The translations under genes were made by a program, and so were the position numbers. From positions 1-32,340 of the forward strand of contig NZ_FORP01000043.1 in assembly GCF_900114035.1 (NCBI RefSeq): DNA of 32,340 nt. The letters are read 5' to 3'. The stretch comes from Amycolatopsis sacchari. Lineage in GTDB: Bacteria; Actinomycetota; Actinomycetes; Mycobacteriales; Pseudonocardiaceae. The notes under the pieces are model-generated. The model had not been told where the DNA came from. It was given only the letters and a program-made list of their open reading frames with translations, and did no database searches. Positions 25,377 through 32,340 of the stretch are shown here, piece after piece (position 1 is the stretch's first letter; each line of letters begins with the position of its first letter).

Positions 25377-25458
25377 GCGCAAACCCTATTTCGGCACGCG
25401 CCCGGCAACCACTCGAAGCGGTGACCTTTTCCGTGCAAATCCGACAAACACCGGCAAA

Positions 25459-26520
25459 TTACGCCGGGAATTCGGCGCGAACACCGAGCAACCGCACCGG
25501 GCGGCTGTCCTCGAAAAGGCCGAGCACGGCCAGCGCCGCCCGCTCCACCACGTCCGCGTCACTCGTCGGGGCGTCGAGGGTGATGCTGCGGGTCTGCGTC
25601 ACGAAGGGCGCGAATCGGACCTTCACCGCGACGCGGGCCGCGGGACGTCCTTCGGCGACCACGTCCTCGGCGACGCGACGCGCCAGGGCGGCGACCTCGC
25701 GCGAGATCTCCGCCGGATCCGTCAGGTTCTGCTGGAAGGTCGTCTCGCGGCTGCGGGAACGCGGGACGTACGGCGTGGCGGTCACTTCGCGGTCGCCGTA
25801 GCCGAGCGCGAGCAACCGGTACCACGGCCCCATCGTCGGCCCGAACCGCTCAGCCAGCTCCTTCGGATCGCGGGCGGCCAGCTCGCCCACGGTCGCCGCG
25901 CCCAGCTCGGCGAGCTTCTTCGCCGTCTTGCGCCCGATGCCGGGCAGGGCGTCCGTGGGACGCGCGTCCATGACCTCGGACCAGTTGTCCTGAGTCAGCC
26001 GGTAGATCCCGCCGGGCTTGGCGAACCCGGTCGCGGTCTTGGCCCGCAGCCGGTTGTCGCCGATGCCGACCGCACATGACAGTCCGGTGCCCTCGGCCAC
26101 GGCGCGGCGCAGCTCCGCGGCCAGCGCCTCGGGGTCTTCGGTGGTCGCGCCGATGAACGCCTCGTCCCAGCCCAGCACCTCGACGACCACCGGGAATCCC
26201 CGCAGGACCGCCATCACCCGCTCGGACACCTCTTCGTAGGCGGGCTTGTCCACCGGCAGGAACACCGCGTCAGGGCAGCGCTTGGCGGCTGTCCGCAGCG
26301 GCATGCCGGACTGGATCCCGAACTCGCGCGCCTCGTAGGACGCGGTCGCGACCACCGCGCGCTGCGTCGGATCACCCGTCCCGCCGACGACGACCGGACG
26401 TCCACGCAGCTCAGGGTGCCTGGCCACCTCGACGGCCGCGATGAACTGGTCGAGGTCGACGTGCAGGATCCAGTCCTCGGACACCTCCCGAGTATCGGGC
26501 GCGGACGGGCAACTCTCCAC
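25459..26520 (-). CDS. dinB: Y-family DNA polymerase IV, DinB2 type
   Basis: The product is 353 aa, a translesion polymerase. The palm holds the metal-binding Asp residues in HVDLDQF (D22/D24) and GWDEAF (D119, E120); a helix-hairpin-helix thumb (ALPGIGRKTAKKLAELG) and a little-finger domain (RSRSRETTF) follow. It lacks a clear beta-clamp motif at the C-terminus. The position after D-L-D-Q-F is Ile27, where most Y-family enzymes have an aromatic steric gate; mycobacterial DinB2 has Leu there and accepts ribonucleotides. The GTG at 26520 is the probable start, with GGAGG about 13 nt upstream; an in-frame GTG at residue 13 is an alternative. It is divergent from the next gene. Confidence 0.9.
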   Translation of the reverse strand: MESCPSAPDTREVSEDWILHVDLDQFIAAVEVARHPELRGRPVVVGGTGDPTQRAVVATASYEAREFGIQSGMPLRTAAKRCPDAVFLPVDKPAYEEVSERVMAVLRGFPVVVEVLGWDEAFIGATTEDPEALAAELRRAVAEGTGLSCAVGIGDNRLRAKTATGFAKPGGIYRLTQDNWSEVMDARPTDALPGIGRKTAKKLAELGAATVGELAARDPKELAERFGPTMGPWYRLLALGYGDREVTATPYVPRSRSRETTFQQNLTDPAEISREVAALARRVAEDVVAEGRPAARVAVKVRFAPFVTQTRSITLDAPTSDADVVERAALAVLGLFEDSRPVRLLGVRAEFPA

Positions 26521-26615
26521 CGGGAACTCTTGCCTCCGGGGCCGCCCTGCACGATAGGGTGACGCCGACCGCTAGGCTGTCCTCACCCGGACGAAGGACG
26601 AGGAAGGCACGTTCC

Positions 26616-27359
26616 GTGACGACCGCGACCCACAGTCTCGACACCGCGTCGGGAGCGACCACGGTCGCCGAACTGCTGGCCCGCAACGGCGCCCGCGCTG
26701 ACCGCGCCTCGCACCGCCGCACCCGCGACACCTCCGCGGACGGCTCCTTCGGCGGCACGCTGCCCGACTTCGAGTCGCTCGACGACACCCCGACGCAGTA
26801 CCACTACGACAAGCGGACCGTGACCGCGTTGCTGGAGGTCGAACCGGCCGAGGCGTCCGCTCCCGTCGAGGAGAGCCGCCCCGCCAGGACCGGCCTCAAG
26901 ATCGCGGGGCTCGCGTTCGCCGGTGCGGTGCTGGTCGGCGGCTGGGCGCTGGCGCACGCGCAGACCCAGGACACCCACGGCGGTACCGCCTCCGGCCCGG
27001 CGCCGAGCGGCACCACCCCCGAGTCCTCGTCGATCCTGCCGCCTGCCGCTCCCGTCGGCGCCCAGGTCGCGAACCTGGCTTCCTCGTCGCCGACGACCAC
27101 GGCCGAAATCCCGGCGCAGCCCGTCGCGCAGCAGCCGGACAAGGGCAAGTTCAGCGGCCAGCTGCCCTCGACGACGACGAAGGCGAAGCCGAAAGCGCAG
27201 GCCAAGCCCCAGCCGGCCACGCAGGCACCGGCGCCGAAGCAGCCCACGTACACCGCACCGCAGCTGCCGTCCGGCACCTACGTGTGGCCGGTCAACCCGT
27301 ACGACTACGGCAAGAACTGGGGCTACGGTGGCGGCGGAGGCCGCCACCGGCACCGCTGA
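26616..27359 (+). CDS. Hypothetical single-pass membrane protein with Thr/Pro-rich tail
   Basis: The product is 247 aa. The N-terminal cytoplasmic part (1-90) is polar and contains TTVAELLARNG near residue 15, a short motif I recall from many uncharacterised actinobacterial proteins. One transmembrane helix lies at about 93-113. The rest is a disordered extracytoplasmic segment rich in Ser, Thr, Pro, Ala and Lys (about 115-215), ending in YVWPVNPYDYGKNWGYGGGGG and a His/Arg cluster. Start GTG at 26616 with AGGAAGG (26601-26607) 8 nt before it. Its end overlaps the convergent small gene by 37 bp. The function is unknown; cell-wall association through the Lys/Pro-rich segment is possible (inference). 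Confidence 0.72.
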   Translation: MTTATHSLDTASGATTVAELLARNGARADRASHRRTRDTSADGSFGGTLPDFESLDDTPTQYHYDKRTVTALLEVEPAEASAPVEESRPARTGLKIAGLAFAGAVLVGGWALAHAQTQDTHGGTASGPAPSGTTPESSSILPPAAPVGAQVANLASSSPTTTAEIPAQPVAQQPDKGKFSGQLPSTTTKAKPKAQAKPQPATQAPAPKQPTYTAPQLPSGTYVWPVNPYDYGKNWGYGGGGGRHRHR

Positions 27360-27715
27360 CGCCGCAGCCGGCTCAGACCGCAGACGAGTGCCCACGCGCT
27401 CGCCGCGGCGACGGCTTTGCGCCGCGCGTCGCGGTTCGGCAGCGTCAGCCCGAAGTTGATCGCATCGCCGACGTCGGACGCGATGCGCACACCGGTCGCG
27501 ATGTCCTGGGCCTCGGGCGAACGCGCGCACGCCATCGCCAGTCCGGAGGCGACGTCCCTGGCACCGATCGCGACGACGAGGGTTTTCGTGGACCGGCTCA
27601 GCGAACCGTCCGGCTCGGCGAGACCACACGGATGGGCCAGCAAGCCGGGCCGGACGGCGATGGCCGCGCCGATTCCCACGGTCGCGACGCCGAGCAGGCG
27701 CGTGATGACGGACAT
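27323..27715 (-). CDS. Small hydrophobic protein (DUF4267-like)
   Basis: The product is 130 aa. It has an N-terminal hydrophobic segment (about 3-22), the pattern RPGLLAHPCGL, and GARDVASGLAMACAR in the middle, then NRDARRKAVAAASAWALVCGL. Alternating Ala/Gly-rich helices suggest a membrane protein related to DUF4267-type families. The ATG at 27715 opens the family-like part; the frame is open further upstream without a ribosome site. The end, a Pro-run encoded by GGC repeats, overlaps the convergent gene by 37 bp, so the true C-terminus is uncertain. It lies 88 bp from, and divergent to, the flavoprotein gene. The function is unknown. Confidence 0.55.
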   Translation of the reverse strand: MSVITRLLGVATVGIGAAIAVRPGLLAHPCGLAEPDGSLSRSTKTLVVAIGARDVASGLAMACARSPEAQDIATGVRIASDVGDAINFGLTLPNRDARRKAVAAASAWALVCGLSRLRRQRCRWRPPPPP

Positions 27716-27803
27716 CCGATCGAGATGCCCGCGGGCAGCCGGAGCCAAACGGCAGCGGGACTGAAGGGGATTCACGATCTTGCGGGCCGGGTAGCCGCCT
27801 GAC

Positions 27804-28979
27804 ATGAGGGGTGACGACCGGTTCGTGCTCGTCGGCGGCGGGCCCGCCGCCTACGCCGCTGCCCAGGCCTACCGGGAGGCCGGAGGCGGCGGTGAGGTCG
27901 TGTTGCTGTCGGCGGACACCGAACCCCCGTACGAACGACCGCCGCTGTCCAAGGAATTCCTGCGCGGCGAGGCGGGCGAGGACGAGTTGCCGCTCGCTCC
28001 CCCGCATTTCTACCGGGACCACGGGATCGAGGTCGTGCTCGACGACGCCGTGGTCGGACTGGACACGGCCGGGCACGTGGTCCACACGGCGTCCGGGCGA
28101 GAATTCCCTTACCACCACTGCCTTCTGGCGACGGGCGCGCAACCCGCGCGACCACGGATCCCCGGCGCCGTGCACCCGAACGTGCGCACGTTGCGCTCAG
28201 CCGCCGACGGGCGGGCGCTGCGGAAGGCCGCGGAAAGCGCTCGCAGCGCGGTGATCGCGGGGGCCGGGTTCATCGGGTGCGAGGCGGCGATCTCGTTGTC
28301 CCGCATGGGGGTCCAGGTGACCCTGCTGTGTCCGGACGAGTTGCCGCAGCAACGGCGGCTCGGCCCCACCGTCGGCCGGAAACTGTTGCACTGGCTCAAA
28401 TGCGAGGGCGTGAGCGTGCTGACCGGCACTCGGCTGCTCGGCGTGGACGACGGCTACCGCGTCCGCACCGAGCCGGTGCCGTTGCTCGACACGGACCTCG
28501 TCCTGCTCGCCACCGGCGTCGCGCCCCGCGCGGAACTGGCCCGGCAGGCGGGGATTTCCACGACAGAGGGCCGGATCTGCGCCGACGAGCGCATGCGGAC
28601 GAGTGCACCCGGGGTACTGGCGGCGGGGGACGTGGCGCTGGCCTACCACGCGGCGGCGCGCCGGCCGTTGCCCGTCGAGCACTGGGACGACGCGCTCACG
28701 ATGGGACAGATCGCCGGCCGGACCGCGGCCGGGGCGGAGGCCACGTGGACGCAGCCGCCGGGGTTCCGCTCGCTGCTGGGCGAGCGGTCGCTGAAGTACG
28801 TGGCGTGGGGCGACGGGTTCGACCACGCCGAGCTGGTCCAGCACGAGGGCGAGGCCTTCACCGTCTGGTACACGCGGAAGGAGGTCGTCGTCGGGGTGCT
28901 CACGCACGACGCCGACGACGACCACGAGCGCGGCACCGCGCTCGTCCAGGCCGGGCTGCCCCTCCCCGCACAGCAGTAG
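27804..28979 (+). CDS. NAD(P)/FAD-dependent ferredoxin-reductase-like oxidoreductase
   Basis: The product is 391 aa, the length of ferredoxin reductases of the BphA4/rubredoxin-reductase type. FAD binding: GGGPAAYAAA at about 11-20 and the late motif PGVLAAGDVA. NAD(P) binding: GAGFIGCEAA in the middle. The YERPPLSKEFL segment is typical of this subfamily, and a C-terminal reductase domain (about 320-390) contains LKYVAWGDGFDH. The electron acceptor (ferredoxin, Rieske protein or P450 partner) is not encoded nearby, so the partner is unknown. The start ATG at 27804 has no obvious ribosome site, which could mean a leaderless message. A hairpin beginning in the stop codon ends it. Confidence 0.87.
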   Translation: MRGDDRFVLVGGGPAAYAAAQAYREAGGGGEVVLLSADTEPPYERPPLSKEFLRGEAGEDELPLAPPHFYRDHGIEVVLDDAVVGLDTAGHVVHTASGREFPYHHCLLATGAQPARPRIPGAVHPNVRTLRSAADGRALRKAAESARSAVIAGAGFIGCEAAISLSRMGVQVTLLCPDELPQQRRLGPTVGRKLLHWLKCEGVSVLTGTRLLGVDDGYRVRTEPVPLLDTDLVLLATGVAPRAELARQAGISTTEGRICADERMRTSAPGVLAAGDVALAYHAAARRPLPVEHWDDALTMGQIAGRTAAGAEATWTQPPGFRSLLGERSLKYVAWGDGFDHAELVQHEGEAFTVWYTRKEVVVGVLTHDADDDHERGTALVQAGLPLPAQQ

Positions 28980-29015
28980 GGCGGCTCCGCGCCGTTCGCT
29001 GCGGAGCCGCCCTAC
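28976..29015. terminator. Bidirectional hairpin after the flavoprotein gene
   Basis: GTAGGGCGGCTCCGC (28976-28990) pairs perfectly over 15 bp with 29001-29015 around a 10-nt loop. It includes the TAG stop of the flavoprotein gene and lies 29 bp before the 3' end of the convergent secreted protein gene, so it can serve both. There is no U-tract. Confidence 0.75.
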
Positions 29016-29044
29016 CCGCGGCCTCGTTCACTCATGCACCTGCG

Positions 29045-29443
29045 TCAGAGCAGGTGGATGCTGCCGATGTCCAGCAGGCCGCCGTCGTCATCGTCGTCGT
29101 TGTTCCAGTTGCTGTGGTGGTAGTTGTAGTGGTGGCAGTTGTAGTGATGGTGGTGGTTGTAGCCCCAGTCATCGTCGTCGCCGTTGGTGGCCCACGAGTG
29201 GGTGCTGTCGGTGCTCGCACCGTCGGGGCCGGCCGCGGTGGCGCCGTGGTGGTAGGCGCTCGTGTCGTCGGTGGCCCAGGACGTGGTGCTGTCGGTGCTG
29301 GCGCCGCCCTGGCCCGCGGCCGTGCTGCTGCTGGTGTAGTAGCTGGCGTCGTCGTGGGTGTCGGCCGAGGCGATCCCGGCGGCGCCCACCATCAGGGGGA
29401 GGGCCAGAGCACTGGCCACCAGCGCGCGGCGAATGATGCGCAT
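29045..29443 (-). CDS. Small secreted His/Asn/Asp-rich protein with internal repeat
   Basis: The product is 132 aa. A Sec signal peptide is clear: MRIIRRA, a hydrophobic core, and AxA-type cleavage near GIASADT (about 28). The mature part has two copies of GASTDSTxSWAT with TAAGQ/TAAGP preceding each, then an acidic patch DDDD, a His/Asn/Tyr-rich segment (WGYNHHHHYNCHHYNYHH) containing one Cys, and a second acidic run before GGLLDIGSIHLL. The His cluster suggests metal binding. I do not recognise the family. The ATG at 29443 has AAAGGA 8 nt upstream. The 5' leader contains a stem-loop. The gene is downstream of msrA and the acetyltransferase but separated by about 200 bp. Confidence 0.78.
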   Translation of the reverse strand: MRIIRRALVASALALPLMVGAAGIASADTHDDASYYTSSSTAAGQGGASTDSTTSWATDDTSAYHHGATAAGPDGASTDSTHSWATNGDDDDWGYNHHHHYNCHHYNYHHSNWNNDDDDDGGLLDIGSIHLL

Positions 29444-29476
29444 GAGACAATTCCTTTCTCTGTCGGCAGACAGGGA

Positions 29477-29524
29477 CAGGGCTCGCTCTCGCCGTTGTTC
29501 GCCCTTCTGTGAGAGCGAGTCCTG
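29477..29524 (-). other. Stem-loop in the leader of the secreted His-rich gene
   Basis: CAGGGCTCGCTCTC (29477-29490) pairs with GAGAGCGAGTCCTG (29511-29524) through 14 positions with one G-T pair, around a 20-nt loop. It lies about 30 bp upstream of the ribosome site. It has no known riboswitch signature that I can recognise and could affect translation or mark mRNA processing. Confidence 0.5.
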
Positions 29525-29647
29525 CTTTTGTCCGGTCGGACTCTTTCGTCCGGCACCAACAGCGTTACCCGTGCGCTTGCCGCCGATGCATCCCCGATCG
29601 TGTGAAGAAGCCGGAACCCCAGCAAACACGCACTTTCCGAAGGTTCT

Positions 29648-30115
29648 TCAGGCTGGAAAACGCAGGGTTTTGCGCATCCGGAGTTCGGCGCCGGACTCCC
29701 CGGCCGCCACGAAACCGTGCCGTCGGTACAGCGCGATGGCGCGCTCGTTGCCCGCGAGCACGAACAGCCGCACCGCCACGGCACCCTGCCCGCGAGCCCA
29801 CTGTTCGACCGCTTCGAGCAGCCGGTCGCCGACGCGGTGACCCCGGGCGTGCGGGCTCACCCAGACCGAGCGGACCTCGACGACGTCATCGGGAAGCCGC
29901 AGGCCACTGGCCATCCCGGCCAGCACGCCGTCGAGCCGGGCGAGCAGGTTGAGCGCGCCCGGCAGTTCCAGCCGCTCGCGCCACCGCTGCTCACCGCCCC
30001 GGGGCCAGTCGGCCAGCCGGGACTTGAACGCGTGCGGCGCCTCGGTGAGGGCGGCCAGCCGGGCGTCCCGCCAGGCCGGCCAGTCCTCGACGGTGGCGCG
30101 GTGCAGGGTGAGCAG
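29648..30115 (-). CDS. GNAT-family N-acetyltransferase
   Basis: The product is about 155 aa with the GNAT fold: SVWVSPHARGHRVGDRLLEAVEQWA contains the acetyl-CoA loop (R/Q-x-x-G-x-G/A variant) and LFVLAGNERAIALYRRHGF is the usual motif B. The substrate is unknown. No ATG, GTG or TTG lies in frame near the domain boundary. The best start is a CTG at 30115, two bases after the msrA stop, with GAAG upstream, which would couple it to msrA translation; a start upstream inside msrA is less likely. The gene order msrA-GNAT suggests one operon. The C-terminal end is complete at 29648. Confidence 0.7.
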   Translation of the reverse strand: MLTLHRATVEDWPAWRDARLAALTEAPHAFKSRLADWPRGGEQRWRERLELPGALNLLARLDGVLAGMASGLRLPDDVVEVRSVWVSPHARGHRVGDRLLEAVEQWARGQGAVAVRLFVLAGNERAIALYRRHGFVAAGESGAELRMRKTLRFPA

Positions 30116-30117
30116 GG

Positions 30118-30639
30118 CTACTTCACGTACGAGGCGAAGGACTTCCGCACCTTGTTGACCTTCGGCAGCGCCACCGCGAGGCAGTAGCCCTGGCCGGGGT
30201 TCTTGGCGAAGAAGTCCTGGTGGTACTCCTCGGCGCGGTAGAACTCGCCGAGCGGCTCCAGGGTGGTGACGATCTCGCCCTCCCACCACTGCGCCGCCCG
30301 CTTGATGGCCGCCTCGAACTCGGCGCGCTGGGCGTCGTCGGCGTAGAACATCGCCGAGCGGTACTGCGTGCCGACGTCCGCGCCCTGGCGGTTGAGCTGG
30401 CGCGGGTCGTGCAGCGTGAAGAAGACGTCGAGGACGACCTCCGCGGGGATCACCTCGGGGTCGAACGTGACGGCGACCGCCTCGGCGTGCCCGGTGCGGC
30501 CGGTGCACACCTGCTCGTACGACGGCCCGGCGACGTCACCGCCGGTGTAGCCGGACACCACGTCCTGCACGCCGCGCAGCGTGCGGTAGACCGCGTCCAG
30601 ACACCAGAAACACCCACCCGCGAGCACGAAAGTCCGCAT
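30118..30639 (-). CDS. msrA: Peptide-methionine (S)-S-oxide reductase MsrA
   Basis: The product is 173 aa, typical length. The catalytic Cys is C10 in GGCFWC, followed by GYTGGDVAGPSYEQVCTGRTGHAEAV (read in parts) and GTQYRSAMFYADDAQ, the MsrA family signature. A C-terminal Cys in GQGYC can act as resolving cysteine, recycled by thioredoxin or mycoredoxin. It repairs oxidised methionine in proteins or free methionine sulfoxide. I chose the ATG at 30639 because AGGAGAGG precedes it; an open upstream frame has no site. It is probably the first gene of an operon with the acetyltransferase. Confidence 0.93.
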   Translation of the reverse strand: MRTFVLAGGCFWCLDAVYRTLRGVQDVVSGYTGGDVAGPSYEQVCTGRTGHAEAVAVTFDPEVIPAEVVLDVFFTLHDPRQLNRQGADVGTQYRSAMFYADDAQRAEFEAAIKRAAQWWEGEIVTTLEPLGEFYRAEEYHQDFFAKNPGQGYCLAVALPKVNKVRKSFASYVK

Positions 30640-30724
30640 GTCACCTCTCCTAAGACGGGAGTTCCAGGGTATCGCGCACCCGGTCGCGTGGTCGGCCGCC
30701 GACGGTGATCCACACCGCACGGCT

Positions 30725-31372
30725 TCAGAGCGCGGCCGCCTCCGACGCGGCCGGCTCGACGAGCCCGTGCCGGACCGCGAGCGCCGCCGCCTCCAGCCGT
30801 GAATGCGCGCCCAGTTTCGTCAGCAGCGCACGCACGTGGGTGCGCACCGTCGCCACGGAGACGCCCAGCAGCTCCGCCATGGCCACCGTCGCGTGGCCGT
30901 CGACGAGCAGCGCCAGGCACTGCCGCTCCCGCACGGTCAGCTGCCGCGCCCGCAGTGTGACGTCGCGGGGGACGCCCGGCGCGCGCCGCGGCGCGGGCAG
31001 CTCGACGAGCACTTCACCGCGCACCACGCGCTTGATCGTGCCCAGCAGGTGCTCCAGGCCCCTCGTCTTGTGCACGTACCCCGCGGCACCGGCCCGCAGC
31101 GCCGCCAGCACCGCGTCGTGGCTCGGATCGGCGGTCAGCATGATCACCTTGGTCCGCGGGCTGGCCCGCAGCACGGGTTCCACGCCTTCGGTCCGGTCCC
31201 CGCCGAAGCTGCGGTCCAGCAGGCACACGTCCGGCTCGGTGTCCCGCACCCTCGCCACGACCTCGCCCAGGCTCGCCCCCGTGCCGACGACCCGCATCCC
31301 GCGGTCCTCCAGCACCGGTACGAGCGCCTCCAGGAACACCGCGTGGTCGTCACCGCACACGATCGTCGTCAT
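30725..31372 (-). CDS. NarL/LuxR-family response regulator, kinase lost
   Basis: The product is 215 aa. The receiver domain (1-115) has acidic D8/D9, the phospho-acceptor D53 in CLLDRSF, T80 and K102. The LuxR-type helix-turn-helix (about 145-205) shows LTVRERQCLALLVDGHATVAMAELLGVSVATVRTHVRALLTKLG in parts. Such proteins dimerise on phosphorylation and bind DNA. Its ATG overlaps a TGA that ends the last codons of a histidine kinase (ATGA), but the rest of the kinase is missing, so the regulator now lacks its partner and probably its original promoter. It lies upstream of msrA by 85 bp. The regulatory target is unknown. Confidence 0.87.
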   Translation of the reverse strand: MTTIVCGDDHAVFLEALVPVLEDRGMRVVGTGASLGEVVARVRDTEPDVCLLDRSFGGDRTEGVEPVLRASPRTKVIMLTADPSHDAVLAALRAGAAGYVHKTRGLEHLLGTIKRVVRGEVLVELPAPRRAPGVPRDVTLRARQLTVRERQCLALLVDGHATVAMAELLGVSVATVRTHVRALLTKLGAHSRLEAAALAVRHGLVEPAASEAAAL

Positions 31373-31425
31373 CCGCCGCCTCCAGGCTCCGGGAAGATGA
31401 CCTCGACCCTGGTGCCCCGCGGTTC
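31369..31425 (-). pseudogene. Remnant 3' end of a sensor histidine kinase
   Basis: Read on the minus strand, the frame ending at TGA 31371-31369 gives REPRGTRVEVIFPEPGGG. GTRVEVIFP is the usual last strand of the HATPase domain of NarL-partner kinases, and the TGA overlaps the response regulator ATG, as in intact two-component operons. Upstream of about 31425 the similarity stops and the opposite strand becomes a glycosyltransferase. All of the kinase except roughly its last 18 residues is gone. Confidence 0.65.
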
Positions 31426-31432
31426 GCGTGCG

Positions 31433-32254
31433 GAGGTCCTCGTCCGCGAGGCGGCGCTGCCGGAGTTCGACGACCCGGAGGTCGTGGCCGTCGCCGGGTG
31501 CGCGGTGACCGACTGGCGCTCGTCGCGGCGCGGTGCGACCGGTTTCGTGCTGACCGCCCACCGCTCACGGACCTACGCGCTGCTGCAGCGCCTGCTGAAG
31601 TTCGGGCAGACGTGGCACCGCACCAACGCGACCCACATCGTGCCGGGGTTCGCGAGCCTGTACCGCGGCCGCGTGCTGCCGTCCATCGACATCAACCCGC
31701 CGGGCCTGGTGATCGAGGACTTCAACATGACGTTCGAGGTGTACCGGCGGCGGCTGGGGAAGGTGGGGTTTTCGCTGGGCGCGCGGGCGGTGACGCAGGA
31801 CCCGGACACGTGGCGGGACTACGTGCGGCAGGTGCGGCGCTGGGCGCTGGGGTTCTGGCAGACGGTGCGGCGGTTCCGTCCCCGCTGGGACCTGTTCACG
31901 GCCATGCTCGCGGCGTACGTCGGGGAACTGGTGCTGGCCGGCGTGCTGCTGGTGTCGCTGCCGCTGCTCGTGCTGGTGCTCGTCCTGCCCGTGCCCGTGC
32001 TGCACGACCTCGTGGCGGGGTACTTCTCGCTCGGCACGGTCGGCCTCGGTGTCGTACTGCCCGACGTGCTGCTGACGGTGCTGGTCGCGGCCGTGGAGCG
32101 CCGTCCCCGCTACCTGCTCGCGGCGCCGTTCTTCCTGCCGCTGCGGATCGTCGACGCGGCGATCGCGCTGGCGGCGATCCCGTTGGCGTGGCGGGCGCGG
32201 TCGACGGGGCGGTGGAAGAGCCCCGTCCGCCGGGGCGCGGAGAGCGCTGCCTAA
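31433..32254 (+). pseudogene. Glycosyltransferase family 2, C-terminal half only
   Basis: This plus-strand frame reads EVLVREAALPEF then DDPEVVAVAG, the middle of a GT2 (IcaA/cellulose-synthase-like) enzyme, and continues to a TAA at 32252-32254. It keeps the acceptor-site EDFNMTFEV and the (Q/R)xxRW-type motif QVRRWALGFW, then three or four transmembrane helices (after residue ~180). The N-terminal half with the nucleotide-binding Asp and the DxD metal motif is absent. The frame runs upstream only over the antisense of the kinase remnant, so the ATG at 31397 is not a natural start. It probably cannot act as an enzyme. Similar enzymes make exopolysaccharides. Confidence 0.8.
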
Positions 32255-32262
32255 TGTTTATG

Positions 32263-32340
32263 TCAAGCAGCGGTAGCCGTGGTGTGTCGGTAGTCGGCCT
32301 GGTAAGGCTGGCGGGTGCGCAGGAGCGCGTAGAGGACGTT
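32263..32340 (-). mobile_element. C-terminal end of an IS110-like transposase (runs off window)
   Basis: On the minus strand the last 78 bases read NVLYALLRTRQPYQADYRHT and then TATAA, ending with TGA at 32265-32263. The NVLYALLR pattern is typical of the C-terminus of actinobacterial IS110-family transposases; this is from memory of the family. The stop lies 8 bp from the end of the glycosyltransferase fragment. Only the last 25 residues are inside the window, so the state of the element is unknown. Confidence 0.55.

Noticed and set aside
29444..29650. c-di-AMP (ydaO) or other riboswitch before the secreted protein gene
   Set aside because: I looked for the conserved ydaO and cobalamin core sequences and found none; only a simple stem-loop is present.
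31397..31432. ATG at 31397 as the start of the glycosyltransferase
   Set aside because: The first 12 codons are antisense to the end of the histidine kinase. Family similarity begins only near 31433 and the catalytic N-terminal half is missing.
1..32340. A defence island, secondary-metabolite cluster or prophage
   Set aside because: No nuclease, methylase, toxin, phage structural gene, PKS or NRPS was recognised in any frame. The region is mostly housekeeping genes with local rearrangement.

Overview
The window is high-GC, densely packed actinomycete chromosome. Mycothiol metabolism (mca), many GTG starts, leaderless promoters and proline/glycine-rich membrane proteins all fit this. The core gene order matches my memory of the Mycobacterium tuberculosis Rv1074c-Rv1084 neighbourhood: thioredoxin-fold DUF255 protein, small membrane protein, mca, DUF4307 protein, greA, metB, a Pra-like proline-rich antigen, a cystathionine beta-synthase-like gene and a thiolase. 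A non-mycobacterial source such as Pseudonocardiaceae (Amycolatopsis-like) is my best guess, with moderate confidence.

Layout. 1-92: end of an IS5-type insertion sequence that supplies the stop codon of the first gene. 81-4537: DUF255 protein, small membrane protein and mca (minus), then DUF4307 protein and greA (plus). 4599-7237: insertion relative to the mycobacterial order, with ilvA-lrp, a small membrane protein, and a broken SDR gene behind a perfect TetR-type palindrome. 7249-13620: transsulfuration block (metB with two small four-helix membrane proteins, Pra-like protein, CBS-like gene) and a divergent thiolase. 13600-14015: non-coding array of about eight ~50-bp repeats with inverted repeats. 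14016-16128: repeat-rich cysteine membrane protein and a BI-1 family protein. 16698-20208: MarR regulator divergent from an LLM oxidoreductase, followed by a two-domain fatty acyl-CoA reductase. 20304-22725: FilP/DivIVA-like coiled-coil protein with a Gln-rich tail, then a repeat-rich gene desert. 22726-26520: amidase, SHS-type MFS transporter, and a DinB2-type polymerase. 26616-30639: hypothetical membrane proteins, ferredoxin-reductase-like flavoprotein, His/Asp-rich secreted protein, acetyltransferase and msrA. 30725-32340: an orphaned LuxR response regulator whose kinase is cut down to its last codons and joined to a decapitated glycosyltransferase, then the end of a second IS (IS110-like).

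How the genes work together. The conserved block deals with thiols and sulfur amino acids: mycothiol conjugate cleavage, cystathionine synthesis and use, and downstream methionine sulfoxide repair. Several proteins (Pra-like, xxGGQ protein, BI-1 N-terminus, FilP-like tail) carry long disordered Pro/Gly/Gln segments on the predicted cytoplasmic side. Two of them share a Thr-x-Val-Val motif that could be a phospho-Thr/FHA ligand.

I see no CRISPR array, tRNA, rRNA or recognisable defence or biosynthetic cluster. The strongest unusual signals are the 50-bp repeat array, the kinase/glycosyltransferase junction, the ilvA-to-SDR insertion with its orphan operator, the DinB2 steric-gate substitution and the greA leader hairpin.
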